Shown piece after piece: positions 56,081-64,000 of a DNA stretch of 64,000 nt. Each line of letters opens with the position of its first letter. Position 1 is the stretch's first letter. The DNA is from Agrobacterium fabrum str. C58 (GTDB lineage: Bacteria; Pseudomonadota; Alphaproteobacteria; Rhizobiales; Rhizobiaceae): the NCBI RefSeq assembly GCF_000092025.1, contig NC_003062.2:246001-310000 (forward strand), given 5' to 3'. A model generated the notes under the pieces. That model saw only the letters and a program-made list of their open reading frames with translations, was not told where the DNA came from and did not search any database. The translations under genes were made by a program, and so were the position numbers.

Positions 56081-56108
56081 GCCGGCGGGCCTGTGCTGCT
56101 CCGCCGGC
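56081..56108 (+). terminator. Hairpin downstream of the cupin gene
   Basis: GCCGGCGG (56081-56088) / CCGCCGGC (56101-56108), 12-nt loop, 18 nt after the stop. No T tract; possible terminator. Confidence 0.5.
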
Positions 56109-56304
56109 GCAATTGTGAAGGTTCAATAAAACTCACACGAACCATCGCTTGCAGCAGTTGCGTTTGAATGGTCGCTGCCCTACATCTTCAGGGTTTTCTG
56201 AAGCATTTCCGGGGTCTCTTCCGGTCCTGCCGGGAAGCTTGAAAAGCGAGCAAGGGGCAGGGCGGACCGGCGAAGCGTCCGCATACTGCAAGAGGAAGAT
56301 GTGC

Positions 56305-57264
56305 ATGGCGAAGATCAAGAACGTCGCGATCCAGATGGATCATGTCTCCGGCATCAATATTGCCGGCGACTCCACCTTCGCCATCAGCCTTGAGGCGCAG
56401 GCGCGCGGATACCGGCTGTTCCATTATACGCCCGAGCGGCTTTCCATGCGCGATGGCAAGATTTACGCCACAGTCGAGCAGATGGAACTGCGCGACATCA
56501 AGGGCGATCATTTTTCCCTGTCGGAGCCGGAGCGGGTCGATCTTTCGACCATGGATGTCATTCATTTGCGCCAGGACCCGCCCTTCGATATGGCCTACAT
56601 CACCTCGACCCATCTCCTGGAGCGGATTCATCCCAAGACGCTTGTTGTCAATGACCCCGCCTGGGTGCGTAACTCGCCGGAGAAGATTTTCGTCACCGAA
56701 TTCGCCGACCTGATGCCGAAGACGCTGATCACCAAGGACGTTTCCGAGATCGCCCGCTTCCGCAATGAGATGGGCGATATCATCCTCAAGCCGCTCTACG
56801 GTAATGGCGGCGCGGGGGTCTTCCATTCGGCGCGTGATGACCGCAATTTCTCCTCCCTGCTGGAGATGTTCGGCCAGATGTTCCGTGAGCCCTATATCGC
56901 CCAGGAATACCTGCCTGATGTCCGAAAGGGCGACAAGCGCATCCTGCTGGTGGATGGCGAGCCGGTGGGTGCGATCAACCGCGTGCCGGCGGAAAACGAT
57001 GCCCGCTCCAACATGCACGCCGGCGGCCGGCCTGAGCCGACGGAACTGACGGCGCGGGAACAGGAAATCTGCCGCCGCATCGGTCCTGCCCTGCGCGAGC
57101 GCGGTTTCCTCTTCGTCGGTATCGATGTGATCGGTGATTATATGACGGAAATCAACGTCACCTCACCGACCGGCATTCGCGAAGTGCGTAAATTCGGCGG
57201 CGCCGATGTGGCGAGCCTGCTGTGGGATGCGATCGAGAAAAAACGCGACGCCCAGGATTTCTGA
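56305..57264 (+). CDS. gshB: Glutathione synthetase
   Basis: 319 residues, the standard length. [45 protein letters not shown] at the N-terminus, [20 protein letters not shown], the ATP-grasp [13 protein letters not shown], and [23 protein letters not shown] at the C-terminus. It joins gamma-Glu-Cys and glycine. ATG 56305 is 7 nt after AGAGGAA; an ATG two codons earlier is too near. Confidence 0.95.
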   Translation: MAKIKNVAIQMDHVSGINIAGDSTFAISLEAQARGYRLFHYTPERLSMRDGKIYATVEQMELRDIKGDHFSLSEPERVDLSTMDVIHLRQDPPFDMAYITSTHLLERIHPKTLVVNDPAWVRNSPEKIFVTEFADLMPKTLITKDVSEIARFRNEMGDIILKPLYGNGGAGVFHSARDDRNFSSLLEMFGQMFREPYIAQEYLPDVRKGDKRILLVDGEPVGAINRVPAENDARSNMHAGGRPEPTELTAREQEICRRIGPALRERGFLFVGIDVIGDYMTEINVTSPTGIREVRKFGGADVASLLWDAIEKKRDAQDF

Positions 57265-57447
57265 AGCGATTTCAATCGCTCCCGGTTTGTTCCGTGCGTG
57301 CAACTCGATACAACTAAAATACATCGCCTGCGAGAAATTGTTCTCTAGGTGTTCTTGTTTTATTCTTTGCGCTGTGGCACGTTGCTTGCGAGTGGCCGCC
57401 ATGGAACATGAAGTTCCGATGATGCGGCCGGTTTGCGGGGGCAGGCC

Positions 57448-58980
57448 ATGGTGGCACGGGTCAATACGGTTGCGTTTCAGGGCATAGAGGGCGTGCCCGT
57501 CGAGGTGCAGGTGATGGTCGCACCCGGCAAGATCGGCATCCAGATTGTCGGCCTGCCGGACAAGGCGGTGGCTGAAAGCCGCGAGCGGGTGCAGGCCGCC
57601 CTGCACGCCTCGGGTCTGGCCTTGCCGGCAAAAAAAGTCACCGTCAATCTGGCGCCTGCCGATTTGCCGAAGGAAGGATCGCATTTCGATCTTCCCATCG
57701 CTCTCGGTCTCATGGCTGCTCTGGGGGCCATACCGGCGGAAGCGCTCAGCCAATATGTGGTTCTCGGTGAACTCAATCTTGATGGCACGATTGGTACGGT
57801 TTCTGGTGCGCTTCCGGCGGCCATCGGTGCCAATGCGCTCGGCAAGGGCTTGATCTGTCCGGCTGAAAGCGGGCCGGAAGCGGCCTGGGCCGGCGCCGGC
57901 ATCGATATTCTCGCCCCGCGCAGCCTCATTGCGCTCGCCAATCATTTTCGCGGCACCCAGCTTCTGTCGCGCCCCACACCCGCCATCCGCGCCAATCCGG
58001 TCAATCTGCCGGATCTGGCCGATATCAAGGGACAGGAAAGCGCGCGGCGCGCTATGGAGGTCGCGGCCGCCGGCGGCCATAATCTGCTGATGGTCGGGCC
58101 GCCCGGTTCTGGCAAATCGATGCTCGCCGCTCGGCTGCCTTCCATCCTGCCGCCGCTGGAGGTGGCGGAACTGCTGGAAGTGTCGATGGTGCATTCCATT
58201 GCCGGCCAATTATCGGGCGGCAAGCTCTCGGACCGCAGACCGTTCCGCACACCGCACCATTCCGCCACCATGGCGGCGCTGATCGGCGGCGGGTTGCGCG
58301 CCAGACCGGGTGAGGCCTCGCTTGCCCATCACGGCGTCCTGTTTCTGGATGAATTCCCGGAATTTTCGCCGCAGGTGCTGGATGCGCTGCGCCAGCCGCT
58401 GGAAACTGGCGAATGCATCATCGCAAGGGCCAATCATCGCGTCAGTTATCCCGCCGAAATTCAGCTCGTGGCTGCCATGAACCCCTGCCGCTGCGGCATG
58501 GCGGGAGAGCCGGGCTTCACCTGTGCCAGAGGTCCGCGTTGTGTAACCGATTATCAGTCCCGCATTTCAGGTCCGCTGCTGGATCGCATCGATATTCGCA
58601 TCGACGTTCCCGCCGTTTCCGCGACCGATCTCATCCGACCCGTCGTATCCGAGCCGAGTGCGGTGGTTGCCGCCCGGGTCGCACGGGCCCGCCTTGCCCA
58701 GCAGGAACGTTATGCGGCGGCGGGGTTTCCTGCCATCCGCACCAATGCCCGCTGTACAACGACGCTGATCGAAAAATATGCCGAACCGGATGCATCCGGG
58801 CTGCAATTGCTGCGCGACGCCGCCGAGCGGCTGAAGTTTTCCGCGCGCGGTTATCATCGCATTCTCAAGGTCGCCCGCACGCTCGCCGATCTGGATGGTA
58901 AGCAGACGGTTGGCCGCATCCATGTGGCGGAAGCCGTGTCCTACCGCATCGCGGGGGAAAGGCTGACGGTCGCCGCTTAG
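57448..58980 (+). CDS. YifB-family magnesium-chelatase-like AAA ATPase (ComM type)
   Basis: 510 residues. N-terminal Lon-protease-like domain (GVPVEVQVMVAPGKIGIQIVGLPDKAVAESRERVQAALHASG), Walker A LMVGPPGSGKSMLAARLPS, Walker B LFLDEFPEFSPQVLDALRQPLETGE, and zinc-finger-like CRCGMAGEPGFTCARGPRC. The family (ComM) promotes branch migration during natural transformation or repair. ATG 57448 starts MVARVNTVAFQGIEG as in relatives. It directly follows gshB, with no overlap. Confidence 0.92.
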   Translation: MVARVNTVAFQGIEGVPVEVQVMVAPGKIGIQIVGLPDKAVAESRERVQAALHASGLALPAKKVTVNLAPADLPKEGSHFDLPIALGLMAALGAIPAEALSQYVVLGELNLDGTIGTVSGALPAAIGANALGKGLICPAESGPEAAWAGAGIDILAPRSLIALANHFRGTQLLSRPTPAIRANPVNLPDLADIKGQESARRAMEVAAAGGHNLLMVGPPGSGKSMLAARLPSILPPLEVAELLEVSMVHSIAGQLSGGKLSDRRPFRTPHHSATMAALIGGGLRARPGEASLAHHGVLFLDEFPEFSPQVLDALRQPLETGECIIARANHRVSYPAEIQLVAAMNPCRCGMAGEPGFTCARGPRCVTDYQSRISGPLLDRIDIRIDVPAVSATDLIRPVVSEPSAVVAARVARARLAQQERYAAAGFPAIRTNARCTTTLIEKYAEPDASGLQLLRDAAERLKFSARGYHRILKVARTLADLDGKQTVGRIHVAEAVSYRIAGERLTVAA

Positions 58981-59006
58981 AAAGTTGATCTTCGGGCCTT
59001 AACCGC

Positions 59007-59046
59007 AAAAAAACGATGTGCCGCCAGCGGGGCGGGCGGCACATCG
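59007..59046 (-). terminator. Terminator downstream of cysK
   Basis: CGATGTGCCGCC (59014-59025) / GGCGGCACATCG (59035-59046), 9-nt loop, A7 at 59007-59013 (T run on the minus strand), 46 nt past the cysK stop; it also lies beyond the YifB gene. Confidence 0.85.
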
Positions 59047-59092
59047 GGATATCAATTGACCGGTGCATAAGCACCGTGCGCGAGAACCTGAC

Positions 59093-60061
59093 TTAAAGCC
59101 CAAGGCCTTCGAAAAGCGCGGTCGAAAGATAACGTTCTGCGAAAGAAGGAATGATGACGACGATGTTCTTGCCGGCATTTTCCTCACGCGCGCCGACCTT
59201 GATGGCCGCGGCCAGTGCCGCACCCGAGGAGATGCCGACCGGCACGCCTTCGAGCCGTGCCGCCAGACGCGCAATTTCAAATGCCTCGTCATTGGTCACG
59301 GTGACGATTTCATCATAGACGCCGGTGTCGAGAATGGCGGGTGCAAAGCCGGCGCCGATGCCCTGAATCTTGTGCGGGCCGGGATTGCCGCCGGAAAGAA
59401 CCGGGCTGTCGGCGGGCTCGACCGCAATCACCTTCACTTCGGGCTTGCGGGATTTCAGAACCTGGCCCGTGCCGGTGATCGTGCCGCCGGTGCCGATCCC
59501 GGAAACGAGGATATCGACCGTGCCATCGGTGTCGTTCCAGATTTCTTCCGCCGTTGTCCTGCGGTGAATATCCGGATTGGCGGGGTTTTCGAATTGTTGG
59601 GGAATGACGGCGTCGGGCAGGGTCTCTGCCAGTTCCTGAGCCTTGGCAATGGCGCCCTTCATGCCCTTCGGGCCTTCGGTCAGCACCAGCTCGGCACCCA
59701 GCAGCGCCAGCATCTTTCTGCGTTCAACCGACATGGTTTCCGGCATGGTGAGGATCAGCTTGTAACCCTTGGCGGCGGCGGCAAAGGCGAGCGCGATGCC
59801 GGTATTACCTGAAGTCGGCTCCACCAGCGTCGTCTTGCCGGGAGTGATCTTACCCTGTGCTTCCAGCGCTTCGATCATGGCAACGCCGATACGGTCCTTC
59901 ACGGAACCGATAGGGTTGAAGAACTCCAGCTTGGCGAGCAGGTTTGCCTTCACGCCCTTTTCCTTCGCCAGCTTGTCGAGCCTCACGATCGGCGTGTCGC
60001 CGATTGTTTCCGTGATTGAGGAATAGACGCGTCCGCGTCCGGGCTTTCTGGCTTCGGGCAT
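59093..60061 (-). CDS. cysK: Cysteine synthase A (O-acetylserine sulfhydrylase)
   Basis: 322 residues of the fold II PLP enzymes. PLP Lys in [14 protein letters not shown], phosphate cradle [14 protein letters not shown], and [18 protein letters not shown]. It makes cysteine from O-acetylserine and sulphide in the cytoplasm. AGGAGAACATC precedes the ATG. Single gene. Confidence 0.94.
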   Translation of the reverse strand: MPEARKPGRGRVYSSITETIGDTPIVRLDKLAKEKGVKANLLAKLEFFNPIGSVKDRIGVAMIEALEAQGKITPGKTTLVEPTSGNTGIALAFAAAAKGYKLILTMPETMSVERRKMLALLGAELVLTEGPKGMKGAIAKAQELAETLPDAVIPQQFENPANPDIHRRTTAEEIWNDTDGTVDILVSGIGTGGTITGTGQVLKSRKPEVKVIAVEPADSPVLSGGNPGPHKIQGIGAGFAPAILDTGVYDEIVTVTNDEAFEIARLAARLEGVPVGISSGAALAAAIKVGAREENAGKNIVVIIPSFAERYLSTALFEGLGL

Positions 60062-60201
60062 GATGTTCTCCTGTATGAAGACCGCAAGTTCGAGCGGCAG
60101 AATAGGAGCAATAGCCCTCTCAGGCTAGCGAACGTTCGTCCTAATATCGCGAAATGACCGGAATAATTTTACGGAAAATGGGGCAGGCGTATGAATTTAT
60201 T

Positions 60202-60819
60202 TCAGGTGCTGCGGATTGCGATCATCGTCGCCGTTCCGGCCAGAATGCCCGCCGCCGTGCGGTTGAGGATCGTCAAGGCGCTCGGCCGTTTCAAGAGATT
60301 GCGTGCCTTGGCCGCAAGCAGGATGTACGGCAGGAGAACGGCCATCAGCACGACGAAGGTCAGCGCCAGCAGTGTCGCATATTCCGACGGGCCGATCATG
60401 CGGATGTCGATCAGCGTCGGCACCAGCGCCACATAAAACAGCATCGTTTTTGGATTACCGAGCGTGATCAGTAAGCCGGACAGAAACGACATAGGTATGC
60501 TGGTGCTTTTTCTCGCCTTCAGGTCCTGCGGCAAGAGGCCGGCAGTCCAGAGCTTCCAGGCGATATAGAGAAGATAAGCCGCACCAGCGAATTTCAGGAC
60601 CATGAAGGCCTCCTGAAAGGTCTGTGCCACGAAGGCGAGGCCGAGTATCACGCCGGTCAGGTAGATCATATCGCCCAGCACCAGCCCGAGGCCCATGAAG
60701 AAGGTTTCCCGGAAGCCCGAACCCAGCGCCCGCGCCACGATCGCCGTCATGCCGGGGCCGGGAATGGCAGCGGCGATGAAGAGGGCAGTGGCATAGGCTA
60801 GAAGGGTCGTCAGCGTCAT
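60202..60819 (-). CDS. LysE-family amino-acid exporter
   Basis: 205 residues, six membrane helices, the usual RhtB/LysE length. ALFIAAAIPGPGMTAIVARALGSG matches the PGP signature; WTAGLLPQDLKARKSTSIPMSFLSGLLITLGNPKTMLFYVALVP is the family middle. It exports an unknown amino acid or small molecule. ATG 60819 is chosen; the frame is open to 60876. It lies on the same strand as dut, 77 nt downstream. Confidence 0.9.
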   Translation of the reverse strand: MTLTTLLAYATALFIAAAIPGPGMTAIVARALGSGFRETFFMGLGLVLGDMIYLTGVILGLAFVAQTFQEAFMVLKFAGAAYLLYIAWKLWTAGLLPQDLKARKSTSIPMSFLSGLLITLGNPKTMLFYVALVPTLIDIRMIGPSEYATLLALTFVVLMAVLLPYILLAAKARNLLKRPSALTILNRTAAGILAGTATMIAIRST

Positions 60820-60896
60820 GATCGTTTTTCCCGGAAAATCCGCTCGATCAATACCGAAATTGCCGGGTAAAAACAATCGATCATGCTGCTTGTCGG

Positions 60897-61367
60897 CTAC
60901 ACCCCGGTCGAACCGAAACCGCCGGCACCGCGCGCCGTCTCGGAGGTTTCCGTCACTTCGCTCACAGTAACCTGCGTCACCGGCGCGATCACCATCTGCG
61001 CAATACGCATGCCGCGTTCGATGGTGAAATCATCCTGCCCCAGATTGGCGAGGATGACCTTCACTTCGCCGCGATAATCGCTGTCCACCGTGCCGGGGGA
61101 GTTGAGGCAGGTGATGCCGTTCTTGATGGCAAGACCGGAGCGCGGACGGATTTGCGCCTCATAGCCTTGCGGAACTTCGAAGATGAAACCTGTCGGCACC
61201 AGAGCCCGTTCGCCCGGCTGCAAATTCAGCGGTTCATCGGCCGGCACTGCGGCGCGCAGGTCCATGCCGGCGGCGCCACGGGTTTCATAGGATGGCAATT
61301 CGAGGTCTGCGCCATTGGCGAGACGCACGAGCCGGAGGAGGGGTCGATTGTCGTTTTGAACGGTCAT
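60897..61367 (-). CDS. dut: dUTP diphosphatase
   Basis: 156 residues with the five dUTPase motifs: [50 protein letters not shown] and the C-terminal GGFGSTGV arm. The homotrimeric enzyme removes dUTP and provides dUMP. It is divergent from prfC by 89 bp. Confidence 0.95.
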   Translation of the reverse strand: MTVQNDNRPLLRLVRLANGADLELPSYETRGAAGMDLRAAVPADEPLNLQPGERALVPTGFIFEVPQGYEAQIRPRSGLAIKNGITCLNSPGTVDSDYRGEVKVILANLGQDDFTIERGMRIAQMVIAPVTQVTVSEVTETSETARGAGGFGSTGV

Positions 61368-61456
61368 GCGGCATTAGTTTGCCGAGATCGCGGCGAGGTC
61401 AATTGCAAATGCGGGCCTGAAACGCTAGATAGCCCGCAATTCACAGGATTTGTCAG

Positions 61457-63040
61457 ATGGCCGAAACACTTGCCGAGGCGGTCTCCCGCCGCCGCACCTT
61501 TGCTATTATCGCGCACCCGGACGCGGGTAAGACCACGCTTACCGAAAAACTGCTGCTGTTCGGTGGAGCGATCCAGCTTGCCGGTGAGGTGAAGGCGAAG
61601 AAGGACCGCATCCAGACCCGTTCGGACTGGATGAAGATCGAGCGCGAGCGCGGCATTTCGGTCGTCACCTCGGTCATGACCTTCGAATATAACGACCGCG
61701 TCTTCAACATTCTCGATACGCCCGGCCACGAAGACTTCGCTGACGATACTTACCGCACGCTGACGGCGGTGGATGCTGCGATCATGGTCATCGACGCCGC
61801 CAAGGGTATCGAGCCGCGCACGCTGAAGCTCTTCGAAGTCTGCCGCATGCGCGATATTCCGATCATCACCTTCATCAACAAGATGGACCGCGAAAGCCGC
61901 GATCCCTTCGAGATTCTGGATGAGGTCGAGGAGAAGCTGGCGCTCGATACCGCGCCGATTACCTGGCCGGTCGGCCGGGCGAAAAGCTTCTGTGGCGCTT
62001 ACAATCTTGCCGAAAACACCTTTCGTGGCAACGACACGCAGGTGGACGGCCTTTCGGTCAACGGCCCGCAGGCGGTCGCCGACCGTCTGCCGGAAAACGA
62101 ACGCAAGGTCTTTGTCGAAGAGACGGAACTGGCGCTGGAAGCCTGCCGTCCTTTCGACCGTCAGGCGTTTCTCGAAGGTCATATGACGCCGGTGTTCTTC
62201 GGTTCGGCACTGCGCAATTTCGGTGTGCGCGACCTCATCAATGCGCTGGGTGATTTCGCCCCGCCGCCGCGCGATCAGGTAGCGGATACCCGCGTCGTGC
62301 ATGCGGCAGAAGACAAGATGACGGCTTTCGTCTTCAAAATTCAGGCCAATATGGACCCCAACCACCGCGACCGTATTGCCTTTGCCCGCATCTGCTCCGG
62401 CAAGCTGGAGCGCGGCATGAAGGCGCGGTTGTCGCGTACCGGCAAGCTGATGGGGCTCACCGCGCCGCAATTCTTCTTCGCCTCGCAGCGTCAGTTGGCC
62501 GATACCGCCTTTGCGGGCGATGTGGTCGGCATTCCCAACCACGGCACGCTGCGCATCGGCGATACGCTGACCGAGGGCGAAAACCTTGTCTTCCAGGGTG
62601 TGCCGAACTTCTCGCCGGAAATCCTGCGCCGCGTGCGGCTGGAGGACGCCATGAAGGCGAAGAAGCTGAAGGAAGCGCTGCAGCAGATGGCGGAAGAGGG
62701 CGTCGTACAGCTCTTCTCGCCGGAAGACGGTTCGCCCGCCATCGTCGGCGTCGTCGGCGCACTGCAGCTCGACGTGTTGAAGGAACGGCTGATGGGCGAA
62801 TATGGCCTGCCGGTCTCGTTCGAAATGTCGCGCTTTTCGGTCTGCCGCTGGATTTCGTCGGATCAGCCGGCGGAGATGGACAAGTTCCTCAACGTCAAGC
62901 GTGGTGATATCGCCCGCGATCTCGATGGCGATCCGGTGTTTCTGGCGCAGGACGCCTTCTCGCTGCGGTATGAATCCGAGCGGTTTCCGGCAATCAAGAT
63001 GGTCGCCATCAAGGAATATCACGTCGCCAAGGCGGCGTGA
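61457..63040 (+). CDS. prfC: Peptide chain release factor 3
   Basis: 527 residues. GTPase domain: G1 AHPDAGKTTL, G2 near ERERGISVVTSVM, G3 ILDTPGHEDFADDTYR, G4 INKMDRE. C-terminal domains include VGALQLDVLKERLMGEYGLPVSFE. It removes RF1/RF2 from the ribosome after termination. AGGATTTGTCAG precedes the ATG. Confidence 0.95.
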   Translation: MAETLAEAVSRRRTFAIIAHPDAGKTTLTEKLLLFGGAIQLAGEVKAKKDRIQTRSDWMKIERERGISVVTSVMTFEYNDRVFNILDTPGHEDFADDTYRTLTAVDAAIMVIDAAKGIEPRTLKLFEVCRMRDIPIITFINKMDRESRDPFEILDEVEEKLALDTAPITWPVGRAKSFCGAYNLAENTFRGNDTQVDGLSVNGPQAVADRLPENERKVFVEETELALEACRPFDRQAFLEGHMTPVFFGSALRNFGVRDLINALGDFAPPPRDQVADTRVVHAAEDKMTAFVFKIQANMDPNHRDRIAFARICSGKLERGMKARLSRTGKLMGLTAPQFFFASQRQLADTAFAGDVVGIPNHGTLRIGDTLTEGENLVFQGVPNFSPEILRRVRLEDAMKAKKLKEALQQMAEEGVVQLFSPEDGSPAIVGVVGALQLDVLKERLMGEYGLPVSFEMSRFSVCRWISSDQPAEMDKFLNVKRGDIARDLDGDPVFLAQDAFSLRYESERFPAIKMVAIKEYHVAKAA

Positions 63041-63075
63041 TATCAGCCGGATTGCACTTTGAATGCCAAGGGCTT

Positions 63076-63098
63076 AGTTTCCCCGTAAACGGGAAACT
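63076..63098 (+). terminator. Hairpin between prfC and coaBC
   Basis: AGTTTCCC (63076-63083) / GGGAAACT (63091-63098), 7-nt loop, 35 nt after the prfC stop. No T run; possible terminator or 5' leader structure of coaBC. Confidence 0.4.
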
Positions 63099-63109
63099 GG
63101 TCCGGCATC

Positions 63110-64000
63110 ATGACGCTTTCAGGCAAACATATTCTCCTCATCATCTCCGGCGGCATCGCAGCCTATAAGAGCCTCGATCTCATCCGCCGCCTGAAAGAGC
63201 GCGGCGCGAAGGTGACACCTGTCATGACCAAGGGTGCTCAGGAATTCGTCACTCCGCTTGCCGTCGGCGCGCTTTCAGCCAGCAATGTCTTCACCGAGAT
63301 TTTTTCCAGGCAGGACGAGCAGGATGTCGGCCATATCAGGCTGGCGCGCGACTGCGATCTCGTGCTGGTGGCGCCCGCCACCGCCGATCTGATGGCGAAG
63401 ATGGCGAATGGCTTGGCTGACGATCTTGCCTCCGCAGTCCTTCTCGCGACGGATCGCAAGGTGCTTGTTGCACCGGCCATGAATCCGAAAATGTGGTCGG
63501 CAAAGCCAACGATGCGCAATGTCGAAACGCTGAAGAGGGATGGCGTGTTTTTCATCGGGCCCATGGCCGGCGAGATGGCGGAGACGGGCGAGGCTGGCCT
63601 TGGCCGCATGGCGGAGCCTTTGCAGATCGTCGAAGCCGTCTTATCGCTGCTGGATGGCAGCTCGAAGCCGCTCAAAGGCAAAACGGCGATCGTCACTTCC
63701 GGGCCTACGCATGAGCCGATCGATCCGGTGCGGTATATTGCCAACCGCTCTTCCGGCAAGCAGGGTCATGCCATCGCAGCGGCTCTCGCGGCACTGGGCG
63801 CGGAGGTCACGCTGGTTTCCGGCCCCGTCACCATCGCCGATCCCGCCGGGGTGACAACGATCCATGTCGAGCGCGCAGAAGAGATGCGCGATGCGGTGAT
63901 CTCTAGGCTTCCTGCGGATATCGCCGTCATGGTCGCCGCGGTTGCCGACTGGCGGGTGACAGGTTCCTCGGAACAAAAGATCAAGAAGCAGCCGGGCGAT
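63110..64000 (+). CDS. coaBC: Phosphopantothenoylcysteine decarboxylase/synthetase CoaBC, N-terminal part (partial)
   Basis: 297 codons are present before the window ends. The flavin-dependent decarboxylase domain (CoaC) comes first: GKHILLIISGGIAAYKSLDLIRRLK, VAPATADLMAKMANGLADDLAS, VLVAPAMNPKMW. The CoaB synthetase follows with AIVTSGPTHEPIDPVRYIANRSSGKQGHAIA. It makes 4'-phosphopantetheine for coenzyme A. Start ATG 63110. Confidence 0.93.
   Translation, partial: MTLSGKHILLIISGGIAAYKSLDLIRRLKERGAKVTPVMTKGAQEFVTPLAVGALSASNVFTEIFSRQDEQDVGHIRLARDCDLVLVAPATADLMAKMANGLADDLASAVLLATDRKVLVAPAMNPKMWSAKPTMRNVETLKRDGVFFIGPMAGEMAETGEAGLGRMAEPLQIVEAVLSLLDGSSKPLKGKTAIVTSGPTHEPIDPVRYIANRSSGKQGHAIAAALAALGAEVTLVSGPVTIADPAGVTTIHVERAEEMRDAVISRLPADIAVMVAAVADWRVTGSSEQKIKKQPGD

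Noticed and set aside
61364..63022. Minus-strand open frame of about 550 codons opposite prfC
   Set aside because: prfC is unambiguous on the plus strand; the reverse frame has no domain and is an expected GC-rich shadow.

Overview
This 64 kb window looks like ordinary chromosomal DNA of an alphaproteobacterium in the Agrobacterium/Rhizobium group, most likely the Agrobacterium tumefaciens complex. The main clues are a PmtA-type phospholipid N-methyltransferase, the membrane-bound ferritin MbfA behind two near-perfect Irr-type ICE boxes, a complete ugpBAEC glycerol-3-phosphate importer behind a Pho box, and a TTAA-N7-TTAA (CtrA-like) site with GANTC sites. G+C is high and even. I see no insertion sequence, phage gene, CRISPR array, rRNA or tRNA.

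Layout. 1-5 kb: start of a secreted dienelactone-type hydrolase (cut by the window edge), a membrane-anchored AraC regulator, an orphan TRAP binding protein, a truncated haemoglobin divergent from mbfA, and a transglutaminase-like protease. 5-12 kb: translation core, infC (ATT start)-rpmI-rplT, an atypical kinase-like protein, pheS and pheT. 12-18.6 kb: two aldo/keto reductases, LysR, GNAT, GlxA-type AraC regulator, isochorismatase-like hydrolase, Gfo/Idh/MocA oxidoreductase. 18-24 kb: small membrane proteins, xseA, an enolase-superfamily dehydratase with its FadR-type regulator, and a MarR/EamA divergent pair. 24-32.4 kb: M29 aminopeptidase, YbaK, ArsC-like protein, an unlisted 55-residue gene, a 2H phosphoesterase, TetR plus membrane protein, guaA, a nucleosidase, a thioesterase and TspO.

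32.4-37.5 kb: the most unusual unit, a four-gene exported cluster (imelysin, di-haem c-type oxidoreductase, second imelysin with an altered motif, DUF1513 propeller) preceded by an iron-box-like palindrome; it looks like a periplasmic iron-handling system. 37.6-47.6 kb: rsmB-like methyltransferase, rlpA with a long palindrome-rich upstream region, an epimerase and queG (no conventional start codon), GST, uppP, a 51-residue secreted protein, an NDUFA9-like protein, DUF1330, a histidine phosphatase and pyrF, pmtA. 47.7-51 kb: dnaN, rsmI, yraN, a sugar acetyltransferase. 51-55.5 kb: ugpBAEC. 55.5-64 kb: cupin, gshB, YifB ATPase, cysK, LysE exporter, dut, prfC and the start of coaBC (cut by the window edge).

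Iron recurs as a theme (trHb/mbfA, the imelysin cluster), as do divergent regulator/target pairs with readable palindromic operators. Several starts were moved inward from the longest open frame to a ribosome-binding site; two genes (infC, queG) need non-ATG/GTG/TTG starts, and two genes are under 60 codons.
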